Below are positions 1 to 6,708 of a stretch of 17,484 nucleotides of DNA, piece by piece. The position numbers were made by a program, and so were the translations under genes. Position 1 is the stretch's first letter, and every line of letters begins with the position of its first letter. The stretch spans positions 1 through 17,484 of the forward strand of contig CANBQX010000028.1 in assembly GCA_947371775.1 (NCBI GenBank), read 5' to 3'. Source of the DNA: Comamonadaceae bacterium. GTDB taxonomy: Bacteria; Pseudomonadota; Gammaproteobacteria; Burkholderiales; Burkholderiaceae_C. The notes beneath the pieces were generated by a model. It saw only the letters and a list, made by a program, of their open reading frames with translations. It searched no databases and was not told where the DNA came from.

Positions 1-398
1 GCGACCACCTCAGCTCATTGGACTACCTGCGCAAGGGCATCCATTTGCGCGGCTATGCCCAAAAGCAGCCCAAGCAGGAATACAAGCGCGAAGCGTTTGA
101 GTTGTTTGGCCAAATGCTCGACGCCGTGAAAAACGAAGTCACGCAAACCCTGATGACGGTGCGCATCCAGTCCAGCGAACAGCTCGACGAGGCAGCCCAG
201 GTGATGGAGTCGCGTGGCGAGAACATCAGCAACATCACTTACACCGCGCCCACCGAGACCGGCGAGGCGCAAACGACCGACGCAAGCCCTGCGGCGCAAA
301 CAGCCGATGCTTCTTTGTTTGCCCGCGTGGGACGCAATGAACCCTGCCCCTGCGGCAGTGGAAAAAAATACAAGCAATGCCACGGTAAGCTGGCCTGA
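1..398 (+). CDS. secA: Preprotein translocase ATPase SecA, C-terminal end (5'-truncated by window)
   Basis: SecA is the cytoplasmic motor ATPase that pushes preproteins through SecYEG. Only the last 131 codons are present, with the first complete codon at position 3. The reading opens inside the conserved helical scaffold/wing stretch (DYLRKGIHLRGYAQK, then PKQEYKREAFELF). A variable linker rich in Ala and Thr follows. The protein ends with the zinc-binding tail CPCGSGKKYKQCHG: Cys codons at 345, 351 and 378, His codon at 381. This tail binds SecB and phospholipid in the family. The TGA stop (396-398) overlaps the GAGGAG ribosome binding site of argJ, so the two genes are probably cotranscribed. 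The identification is firm; the N-terminal DEAD motor lies outside the window. Confidence 0.97.
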   Translation, partial: DHLSSLDYLRKGIHLRGYAQKQPKQEYKREAFELFGQMLDAVKNEVTQTLMTVRIQSSEQLDEAAQVMESRGENISNITYTAPTETGEAQTTDASPAAQTADASLFARVGRNEPCPCGSGKKYKQCHGKLA

Positions 399-407
399 GG
401 AGTTCTT

Positions 408-1637
408 ATGCCTGTGAATTTGCCTGCTCCCGACGCGGCCACCTTGTTCCCCATCGCCGGTCTGCGCATCGGTGTGGTGGAGGCCGGTGTGCGCAAGCAG
501 GGACGCAAAGACGTCTCGGTTTTCTTGCTGGACGCAGGTAGCAGCGTCGGTGGCGTGTTTACGACCAACCGCTTTTGCGCCGCCCCCGTGCAAATTTGCC
601 AGCACAACCTGGCGCAGGGTGCAGAAATTCGCGCCATGGTGATCAATACGGGCAACGCCAATGCAGGCACCGGCGCCGATGGCCTGGCCCGTGCCCGCGC
701 GACCTGTGACGCACTCTCGGCGCGTCTGGGTGTGGCGGCCCAGCAGGTGCTGCCGTTCTCGACCGGTGTGATCATGGAGCCGCTGCCCAGCGAGCGCATC
801 ATTGCCGCGCTGGACCGTGCGATTGCTGCGGCCCGTGCTGACGCCTGGCTGGATGCGGCCGAGGGCATCATGACCACGGACACGGTGCCCAAGGCCTTCG
901 GTCGGCAGGTGCAGATCGACGGCACAACCGTCAGCGTCACCGGCATTAGCAAAGGCGCGGGCATGATCCGGCCCAATATGGCGACCATGCTGGGCTTTAT
1001 CGCCACCGACGCCTGTGTGCACCCCGACTTGATGCAGCCTTTGGCCCTGGCCTTGGCGCAGCAATCATTCAACTGCGTGACGGTCGATGGCGATACCTCG
1101 ACCAATGATTCGCTGGTCGTGGTGGCCACGCACCAGGCCGGTCATGCGCGCATTGACTCGCTGAGCAGCCCGCAGGGCCAGGCCTTGTTCGAGGCCCTGC
1201 TGGCGGTGGCGAAGCAGCTGGCGCATGCCATCGTGCGCGACGGCGAAGGGGCGACCAAATTCATCACCGTGCAGGTCGATGGCGGTGCCACGGTGCAGGA
1301 ATGCAGCAAAGTGGCCTATGCGATTGCCCATTCGCCCTTGGTGAAGACGGCATTTTTCGCCAGTGACCCGAATCTGGGTCGCATTTTGGCCGCCGTGGGC
1401 TATGCGGGCATTGAGGATTTGAACCAAAGCGGCATCGAGCTGTTTCTGGACGACGTGCATGTCGCCACCCAGGGTGGTCGCAATCCAGCTTACCAAGAGG
1501 CCGATGGCCAGCGTGTGATGCGCCAAAGCGAAATCACCGTGCGCGTGGACTTGGGACGGGGCTCTGCCAGCCATACGGTGTGGACGTGTGACTTGAGCCA
1601 CGATTACGTCACCATCAACGCCGACTACCGGTCCTGA
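408..1637 (+). CDS. argJ: Bifunctional glutamate N-acetyltransferase / amino-acid acetyltransferase ArgJ
   Basis: ArgJ transfers the acetyl group of N-acetylornithine to glutamate (recycling route of arginine synthesis); bifunctional forms also use acetyl-CoA. The protein is 409 residues, normal for the family. The self-cleavage motif is clear: KGAGMIRPNMATMLGF, with the scissile Ala192-Thr193 bond; Thr193 becomes the N-terminal nucleophile of the beta chain. Other family stretches are NTGNANAGTG near residue 80, the STGVIME oxyanion-hole region near 120, DGDTSTNDS after the cleavage site, and DGEGATKF. The ATG at 408 sits 5 bases after GAGGAG. Whether this copy is mono- or bifunctional cannot be told from the sequence; the name follows general family annotation. 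It lies between secA and the DUF815 ATPase, 4 bases before the latter. Confidence 0.97.
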   Translation: MPVNLPAPDAATLFPIAGLRIGVVEAGVRKQGRKDVSVFLLDAGSSVGGVFTTNRFCAAPVQICQHNLAQGAEIRAMVINTGNANAGTGADGLARARATCDALSARLGVAAQQVLPFSTGVIMEPLPSERIIAALDRAIAAARADAWLDAAEGIMTTDTVPKAFGRQVQIDGTTVSVTGISKGAGMIRPNMATMLGFIATDACVHPDLMQPLALALAQQSFNCVTVDGDTSTNDSLVVVATHQAGHARIDSLSSPQGQALFEALLAVAKQLAHAIVRDGEGATKFITVQVDGGATVQECSKVAYAIAHSPLVKTAFFASDPNLGRILAAVGYAGIEDLNQSGIELFLDDVHVATQGGRNPAYQEADGQRVMRQSEITVRVDLGRGSASHTVWTCDLSHDYVTINADYRS

Positions 1638-1641
1638 GCCT

Positions 1642-2535
1642 ATGACCGCCAACGATTTCGCCCCGTTTCTGGCGCGTGCTGTGCAGTTCATGGAACGGGT
1701 GGAGTCTGCCTTGCGCCAGGACATTGCGCAACCGGACTGGAACAGTTCCATCGCGTTTTTGTACCGCAAGCGGGTGTCGGGCCAGGGCTATTTGGTTCCG
1801 GTGCGGCAGGTGGGCGCGATGCGCCTGGACGACTTGCTCGAAATTGACGTGCAGAAAGAAAAAATTGCCCGCAATACCGCGCAATTTGTGAGCGGTCAAA
1901 CGGCGAACAACGTGCTGCTGACCGGCGCGCGCGGCACCGGCAAGTCATCGCTGGTGCGGGCGTGTTTGAACACCTATGCCCCCCAAGGCCTGCGGCTGAT
2001 TGAGGTGGACAAAGAAGACCTGGTGGACCTGCCCGACATCGTGGACATCGTCTCGCAGCGGCCTGAAAAGTTTTTGATTTTTTGCGATGACCTGAGTTTT
2101 GACCAAGGCGAGCCGGGCTACAAAGCGCTCAAGTCGGTGCTCGATGGCTCGGTGTCGGCGACATCGGCCAACGTCTTGATCTACGCCACCAGCAACCGGC
2201 GCCATTTGCTACCCGAGTACATGGCCGAGAACCTCACCTACACCCACACGGACAGCGGCGAGGTCCATCCTGGCGAGGGCGTGGAGGAGAAAATCTCCTT
2301 GTCGGAGCGGTTCGGATTGTGGGTCAGCTTTTATCCCTTTACCCAGGACGAATACTTGGCGATCGTGGCGCAGTGGTTGCAGGCGCTGGACGTCCCCGCG
2401 ACGCAGATCGCCCAGGCGCGGCCCGAAGCCTTGGTGTGGGCCCTGGAGCGCGGCTCCCGCAGCGGGCGTGTTGCATGGCAATTTGCCAAAGACTTCGCAG
2501 GCCGCCACGCCGCCGGAGCTGGCGCCCATCCATGA
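1642..2535 (+). CDS. AAA-type ATP-binding protein, DUF815 family
   Basis: This 297-residue P-loop ATPase matches the DUF815 family, which has no well-defined role. The Walker A motif is GARGTGKSS at residues 95-103 (Lys101). The Walker B motif is FLIFCDD at 144-150, ending in two Asp rather than Asp-Glu. A sensor-1-like stretch, IYATSNRRHL, follows near residue 180, and a loop rich in Glu and Gly (GEVHPGEGVEEKISLSERFG) comes before the C-terminal helical part. No signal peptide or membrane segment is visible, so it is probably cytoplasmic. The start is the ATG 4 bases after the argJ stop; its stop TGA overlaps the mutT ATG (ATGA). Coupling to MutT is therefore seen, but a shared function is only a guess. 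Confidence 0.9.
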   Translation: MTANDFAPFLARAVQFMERVESALRQDIAQPDWNSSIAFLYRKRVSGQGYLVPVRQVGAMRLDDLLEIDVQKEKIARNTAQFVSGQTANNVLLTGARGTGKSSLVRACLNTYAPQGLRLIEVDKEDLVDLPDIVDIVSQRPEKFLIFCDDLSFDQGEPGYKALKSVLDGSVSATSANVLIYATSNRRHLLPEYMAENLTYTHTDSGEVHPGEGVEEKISLSERFGLWVSFYPFTQDEYLAIVAQWLQALDVPATQIAQARPEALVWALERGSRSGRVAWQFAKDFAGRHAAGAGAHP

Positions 2536-2993
2536 GTGCGCCGGTGCGGGTGGCAGACCCTGAGCGCGCGCGCCAAGGGGATGCCAATCGCGCCCAGGTG
2601 CAGGTGGCCGTCGGGGTATTGATTCAAAGCAATGGCGAATTCCTGCTGACCTCGCGGCCCTCGGGCAAGCCTTACGCGGGCTATTGGGAATTTCCCGGCG
2701 GCAAAGTAGAGCAGGGCGAATCCACCTATGACGCCCTGTGCCGGGAGTTGCGCGAAGAAATTGGCATTGAAGTGCGCAGCGCCACGCCGTGGAAAGTGGA
2801 GGTAATCGACTATCCGCATGCGCTGGTGCGCTTGCACTTCTTCAAGGTCACTGCGTGGGAGGGTGAATTGCAGATGCGCGAGGCGCAGTCGGCCCAGTGG
2901 GAAACCTTGCCAGTCAAGGTGCACCCTGTGCTGCCGGGAACGGTGCCGGTATTGGAGTGGCTGGCAGAGGAGGCGGGCGCTCAAGCGCCTTAG
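2532..2993 (+). CDS. mutT: NUDIX hydrolase, MutT type (probable 8-oxo-dGTP diphosphatase)
   Basis: MutT proteins hydrolyse oxidised nucleotides such as 8-oxo-dGTP to the monophosphate and so prevent A:T to C:G mutations. This 153-residue protein has a perfect Nudix box at residues 57-79: Gly57, Glu63, Arg71-Glu72, Glu75-Glu76 and Gly78. MutT-typical wording precedes it (VAVGVLI, then YWEFPGGK) and follows it (TAWEGELQMREAQ, WETL). I chose the ATG at 2532 because it overlaps the upstream stop by 4 bases (ATGA) and gives family-like length. The same frame is open further upstream to 2319, but that part lies inside the ATPase gene and has no Nudix-like content. The first 20 or so residues are an extra hydrophilic leader relative to E. 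coli MutT. Another nucleotide-type substrate is possible. The gene converges on yacG, with 11 bases between the stops. Confidence 0.93.
   Translation: MSAPVRVADPERARQGDANRAQVQVAVGVLIQSNGEFLLTSRPSGKPYAGYWEFPGGKVEQGESTYDALCRELREEIGIEVRSATPWKVEVIDYPHALVRLHFFKVTAWEGELQMREAQSAQWETLPVKVHPVLPGTVPVLEWLAEEAGAQAP
2976..2989. terminator. Short GC hairpin at the mutT/yacG convergence, possible weak terminator
   Basis: GGCGC (2976-2980), loop TCAA, GCGCC (2985-2989) form a 5-bp perfect stem inside the last codons of mutT, just ahead of the convergent yacG stop. No T-run follows on either strand, so it does not meet the usual intrinsic-terminator pattern. It is the only obvious hairpin at this junction. 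Confidence 0.25.
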
Positions 2994-3004
2994 CGCAGAC
3001 GGGA

Positions 3005-3205
3005 CTAGTGGATGGGCCCGTGCTCGAGTTGCATATCGTCAGGCTTGTCTACGGCGGGCAGGCGAAACTCTTCAGTCGCCCAGGCACCCAAATCGCCTTC
3101 TTTGCAACGCGCGCTGCAAAACGGGCGGTAGACGTTTGAGGGCGCATACAGGCTGGGGCCTTGGCAACCTGGACACTTCACAATCTTCTCAACGTTCGAA
3201 GCCAT
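3005..3205 (-). CDS. yacG: DNA gyrase inhibitor / zinc-binding protein YacG
   Basis: YacG is a small zinc protein that binds the GyrB C-terminal domain and inhibits gyrase in E. coli. From the ATG at 3205 it is 66 residues. The four zinc ligands are Cys11, Cys14, Cys30 and Cys34, in CPGCQGPSLYAPSNVYRPFCS followed by ARCKEGDLGAWA, a textbook YacG signature. The frame also permits a TTG start at 3229 (8 residues longer), but that overlaps the zapD stop and lacks a better ribosome site. The chosen start lies 14 bases after zapD; no strong Shine-Dalgarno sequence is visible, so translation may depend on coupling. It is the last gene of the minus-strand block. Confidence 0.93.
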   Translation of the reverse strand: MASNVEKIVKCPGCQGPSLYAPSNVYRPFCSARCKEGDLGAWATEEFRLPAVDKPDDMQLEHGPIH

Positions 3206-3219
3206 TGCCAGCGCTGCGC

Positions 3220-3975
3220 TTATGAGCAAAGTGTCAGTTCGAAGGCGATGTCCGCCGTGTTGGCCTGCACGCGGTCGTAGACCGATTGGTGCACAAAACG
3301 AATCGATGCCACCAGCCGGTTGGCGCTGATTTCGGGAATGGCGCCCAAGGTCGGGTTTATCGATAGGCGCAGCAGTTGAAATGCACGGCCCTGCGGCAGG
3401 TTTTGCTGAAACTGACCGCCCATGGCCACGATTTTTTGGGGCGAGCCGGAGTCCCGCAGCAAACCCAACAGAACTTTGATCGCATTGGACATGGGGAGAA
3501 AAGTCTCAACCCATTTGCACAAATCACTGCGACGCTGCTCAGACGGATGGTGCTGCCACGCGTAGTAGGCGGGCAGGTCAAAGTTTCCGGTTCCGCCAGG
3601 GATGCTGGTTCGGCTGCGCACACTTTTAAGCCAGTCGTTTTCCTCCAGCACGCGCCCCAGTTTGTTGGGCGCCTGGTTAAGCTCTGCAAGGCAGACGCTG
3701 ATTTGGTCAATCATTTTTTCGAGGACATCCGCGGCGATGTCGGGGTTGCCTCGGAAATTGCTCATGATTTGACGCTGGCGCTCCAGGTCTTTGAGCGCAT
3801 CGGTTTTGAGCTCGGCACGCGCGCTGACGCTCAAAATTTCGAACAAGGTGATGAGTGCGAAATGGTGATCGAGCTCAGAGGTTCGGTCGATCAGGGCGAA
3901 AAGACGCTCGAACAGCTGCTCCAAACGCAGGTACGTGCGAATTTTTTCGTTAAACGGGTATTCGTAAAGGATCAC
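3220..3975 (-). CDS. zapD: Cell division protein ZapD
   Basis: ZapD crosslinks FtsZ filaments and stabilises the Z ring in the cytoplasm. This copy is 251 residues (E. coli about 247) and opens with the family start MILYEYPFNEKIRTYLRLE. Further family stretches include FDLPAYYAWQHHP in the middle and NPTLGAIPEISANR near the C-terminus. The preferred start is the GTG at 3975, which gives the conserved N-terminus and has a GGA 9 bases upstream; a TTG at 3981 would add only Leu/Met-Arg. It follows coaE by 22 bases and precedes yacG by 14, the coaE-zapD-yacG order common in beta- and gammaproteobacteria. Confidence 0.95.
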   Translation of the reverse strand: MILYEYPFNEKIRTYLRLEQLFERLFALIDRTSELDHHFALITLFEILSVSARAELKTDALKDLERQRQIMSNFRGNPDIAADVLEKMIDQISVCLAELNQAPNKLGRVLEENDWLKSVRSRTSIPGGTGNFDLPAYYAWQHHPSEQRRSDLCKWVETFLPMSNAIKVLLGLLRDSGSPQKIVAMGGQFQQNLPQGRAFQLLRLSINPTLGAIPEISANRLVASIRFVHQSVYDRVQANTADIAFELTLCS

Positions 3976-3997
3976 GCGCAATTTTCCAGTGGCAGGA

Positions 3998-4609
3998 TCA
4001 TAGCCCGAACTGCGCCCCCAATATTCTCAACTCGCCTTCGATCTCTAACAAGTTCTTGCCCTCGTTAAAAATGACCGCGTCGGCTGCCTGGAGGCGCTGT
4101 GAGCGGCTGCTCTGCGCCTGGATGATGTTGAGAACCTCGGATTCACTCAGGCCGCTGCGCGCCTGAACGCGCTGAATCTGGGTTTCCACCGTGCAGTCCA
4201 CGATCACCACCCGGTCCAGGCTGGTACGCCAATGGGCCGATTCCACCAGCAGGGGAATATCAAACACGATGCAAGCCACACCTTGTTGCTGGGCGTTTTC
4301 CGTCAAACGGGCCACTTCGACAGCGATCAAGGGGTGCACGATGGCTTCCAACCGCGAACGAGCCAGCGGTTCGCTGAACACCAAGTCCCGCATTTTGGTG
4401 CGATCCATCGCCCCCGTGTCGTCGATAAATTCCGCGCCAAAAGTGGCCTGCACCGCAGGGATGGCCCGTCCGCCCGGTGCGGTGCAGGCCCGCGATATGG
4501 CGTCGAGGTCGATCACCGGGGCACCTTTGCGAGCAAACAGCTGGCAGACCGTGCTTTTTCCGCTGCCAATGCCGCCACTGATACCGATTCGAAAACTTTG
4601 GCTGCTCAT
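3998..4609 (-). CDS. coaE: Dephospho-CoA kinase
   Basis: CoaE phosphorylates the 3'-hydroxyl of dephospho-CoA with ATP, the last step of coenzyme A synthesis. The protein is 203 residues, normal for the family. The P-loop GGIGSGKST covers residues 12-20 (Lys18). The substrate-site stretch VIDLDAISRACTAPGG follows, then FGAEFIDDTGAMDR, HPLI near residue 115, and DIPLLVES. I chose the ATG at 4609 because it overlaps the pilD stop (ATGA) and gives MSSQSFRIGISGGIG. The frame stays open to 4813, but that extension is inside pilD and looks unlike protein. No Shine-Dalgarno sequence is clear, so coupling to pilD translation is likely. Confidence 0.96.
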   Translation of the reverse strand: MSSQSFRIGISGGIGSGKSTVCQLFARKGAPVIDLDAISRACTAPGGRAIPAVQATFGAEFIDDTGAMDRTKMRDLVFSEPLARSRLEAIVHPLIAVEVARLTENAQQQGVACIVFDIPLLVESAHWRTSLDRVVIVDCTVETQIQRVQARSGLSESEVLNIIQAQSSRSQRLQAADAVIFNEGKNLLEIEGELRILGAQFGL

Positions 4610-5451
4610 AAGCCCAAACGGGTCAAAATAAATGGAGGGCTGACCGCCAGGCACAAGAAACCGGCACCCGCCAGAAAGGGCCCAAAAGGCATGTAGCCGC
4701 CTTCGCGAAGTTCGCCACGTAATTTCAGCGCGAGGCCTACGACGGTACCGACCACCGAAGACAGCAGGATCAGCGGAATCAGCATTTGCCAGCCGAACCA
4801 GGCCCCCAGACAAGCCAGGAGCTTGAAATCGCCGAAGCCCATGCCTTCTTTGCCGGTCGCCAGCTTAAAGGCCCAATAGACCGACCACAGCGACAAGTAG
4901 CCTCCGACAGCACCCCACAAAGCGTCCGGCAGAGACGTTTGGATCCCATGAAAATCGGCAGCAATCAGCCCCAACCAGAGGAGCGGCAGAACAATCACGT
5001 CGGGCAGCAGGGTGGTTTCCCAGTCAATCATGGCAAGCGCCAGCAGAGCCGCTGAAAAGGTGCACCACAGGGCGGCTGCGGGCGTCCAACCCCATCGGGC
5101 TACGCAAAGGGCGAAAACCCCTGCAGTTGCGAGCTCAACGAGAGGGTATTTGCGGCTAATCGGGGCAGCGCACTGAGAACAGCGTCCGCGCAGCGCAAGG
5201 TAACTGAGTACCGGAATATTGTGGTGCCAGCGAACGGGAGCCGCGCAGGATGGGCAGTGGGACGCCGGTGTCCACAAGTTGAAGGCTGGTGCTGGAACTT
5301 CGGTCGTTCCTGCCCATTGCTGGTAGTCCCGTGCCCACTGTCGCTCCAGCATCTTGGGTAAGCGGTAAATCACCACATTCAAGAAGCTGCCAATGAGCAA
5401 GCCCGCAATCCCCCCAAACAACATTTCTGAAAACAGATCAGGCGAGGTCAA
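4606..5451 (-). CDS. pilD: Prepilin peptidase / leader N-methyltransferase PilD
   Basis: PilD cleaves type IV prepilins and methylates the new N-terminus, in the inner membrane. The 281-residue protein starts with a hydrophobic segment containing GSFLNVVIYRLP (21-32). The cytoplasmic zinc domain holds two CxxC pairs: Cys66/Cys69 and Cys91/Cys94. The aspartyl protease motifs are MIDWETTLLPD (141-151) and GMGFGDFK (203-210, Asp208). Several further membrane helices follow. The likely start is the TTG at 5451, overlapping the pilC stop (TTGA), with a GGGA 8 bases upstream; the alternative is ATG at 5424, which would leave only a few residues before the first membrane helix. It may also serve type II secretion pseudopilins, as PilD does in Pseudomonas. 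Confidence 0.95.
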   Translation of the reverse strand: MTSPDLFSEMLFGGIAGLLIGSFLNVVIYRLPKMLERQWARDYQQWAGTTEVPAPAFNLWTPASHCPSCAAPVRWHHNIPVLSYLALRGRCSQCAAPISRKYPLVELATAGVFALCVARWGWTPAAALWCTFSAALLALAMIDWETTLLPDVIVLPLLWLGLIAADFHGIQTSLPDALWGAVGGYLSLWSVYWAFKLATGKEGMGFGDFKLLACLGAWFGWQMLIPLILLSSVVGTVVGLALKLRGELREGGYMPFGPFLAGAGFLCLAVSPPFILTRLGL

Positions 5452-6686
5452 ACGCTTTGTCCCAATTTGAAAATCGGCAAATACATGGCCACCACAATGC
5501 CGCCGATGATGGACCCCAGTATCACAATGATGATGGGCTCCATCAAACTCGAAATCCCGGCAACCATGTCATCGACCTCTGCTTCGAAAAAGTCCGCTGC
5601 CTTGCCCAGCATATAGTCGATGGAGCCAGATTCCTCACCGATGGCGCACATCTGCAACACCATGGAAGGGAAGAGCTTGGATTGTGTCATTGCCGTTGTT
5701 AGCGAGACACCGATGGATACTTGCTGTCGTATGCCGATGGTGCCTTGCGCATATTCCGCATTACCAGCGGCGCCGCCCACGGAGTCCAGTGCTTCCACCA
5801 AGGGCACCCCCGCCGCAAACATGGTCGCCAGGGTGCGTGTCCAGCGTGCGATGCTGGATTTTCGAACCAGGGGCCCAAAAACAGGCACCCGAAGCAGCAG
5901 ACGGTCCATCAGCGATTGCAGATGCGTGCTGGTCCTCAGGGCTCGAAAAAATAAAAACAGTCCTCCGAACAAACTGCCAAAGATCACAAACCAATATTGA
6001 ATGAAAAACTCACTCACGGCGATGACAACCAGGGTCGGCGCGGGAAGTTCGCCTCCAAATGAAGCGAATACTTGCTTGAATGATGGGATGACCCAGAGCA
6101 TGATCACCGTGAGTACACCAAACGCAACAATGAGCACGCTGATCGGATACATCAGGGCAGACTTGATTTTGGATTTGATGGCCTCGGTTTTTTCTAAGTA
6201 AATGGCCAGCCGATCAAGTAGTGTGTCCAGCATACCCGCAGTTTCGCCGGCGGCCACTAAATTGCAATACAAGGGACTAAACTGCTTGGGGTATTTGCGA
6301 AAAGCCGCGCTCATCGATGAGCCTGTTTCAATATCAATGCGCAGGTCATTGATTAATTTGGTGAGACTCGGATTGGGAACACCCTGCCCCACAATGTCAA
6401 ACGACTGGAGCAAGGGAACACCTGCCTTCATCATCGCCGCTAACTGCCGGGTGAAAGTGGCAATCTCTTTGGCTTTAATAGATTGCCCCCAGCCCATGCG
6501 GCGTTTTTTAATTTGAATCGAGGTAATACCCTGTCGACGCAACGTGGTTCGAACCACGGTATCCGATTCGGCGCGGGTTTCGCCTGAAACAGCACGCCCA
6601 TTGCGGTCACGTCCCTTCCATTCGAATATAGATTCAGCCTTGGCGCTTTGACGCCTTAACTGTTGGACCTTCTTAGTGGTTGCCAT
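5448..6686 (-). CDS. pilC: Type IV pilus inner-membrane platform protein PilC
   Basis: PilC is the polytopic inner-membrane platform on which the PilB motor acts during pilus assembly. The protein is 412 residues, normal for PilC/GspF. Two GspF-type domains are visible, near residues 77-200 and 280-402, each with the family pattern (FTRQLAAMMKAGVPLLQS and WTRTLATMFAAGVPLVEAL). Membrane segments lie around 178-203, 226-249 and 380-405. The N-terminus (FEWKGRDRNGRAVSGE) is the usual PilC opening. The ATG at 6686 has an AAAGGGGGCG ribosome site a few bases upstream, the best in this block. It follows pilB by 22 bases and overlaps pilD by 4. Confidence 0.97.
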   Translation of the reverse strand: MATTKKVQQLRRQSAKAESIFEWKGRDRNGRAVSGETRAESDTVVRTTLRRQGITSIQIKKRRMGWGQSIKAKEIATFTRQLAAMMKAGVPLLQSFDIVGQGVPNPSLTKLINDLRIDIETGSSMSAAFRKYPKQFSPLYCNLVAAGETAGMLDTLLDRLAIYLEKTEAIKSKIKSALMYPISVLIVAFGVLTVIMLWVIPSFKQVFASFGGELPAPTLVVIAVSEFFIQYWFVIFGSLFGGLFLFFRALRTSTHLQSLMDRLLLRVPVFGPLVRKSSIARWTRTLATMFAAGVPLVEALDSVGGAAGNAEYAQGTIGIRQQVSIGVSLTTAMTQSKLFPSMVLQMCAIGEESGSIDYMLGKAADFFEAEVDDMVAGISSLMEPIIIVILGSIIGGIVVAMYLPIFKLGQSV

Positions 6687-6708
6687 AGCGCCCCCTTTAA
6701 CTCATTTA

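Noticed and set aside
15..1064. 349-codon open frame antisense to secA/argJ
   Set aside because: Shadow of two confidently identified genes; no ribosome site or family wording.
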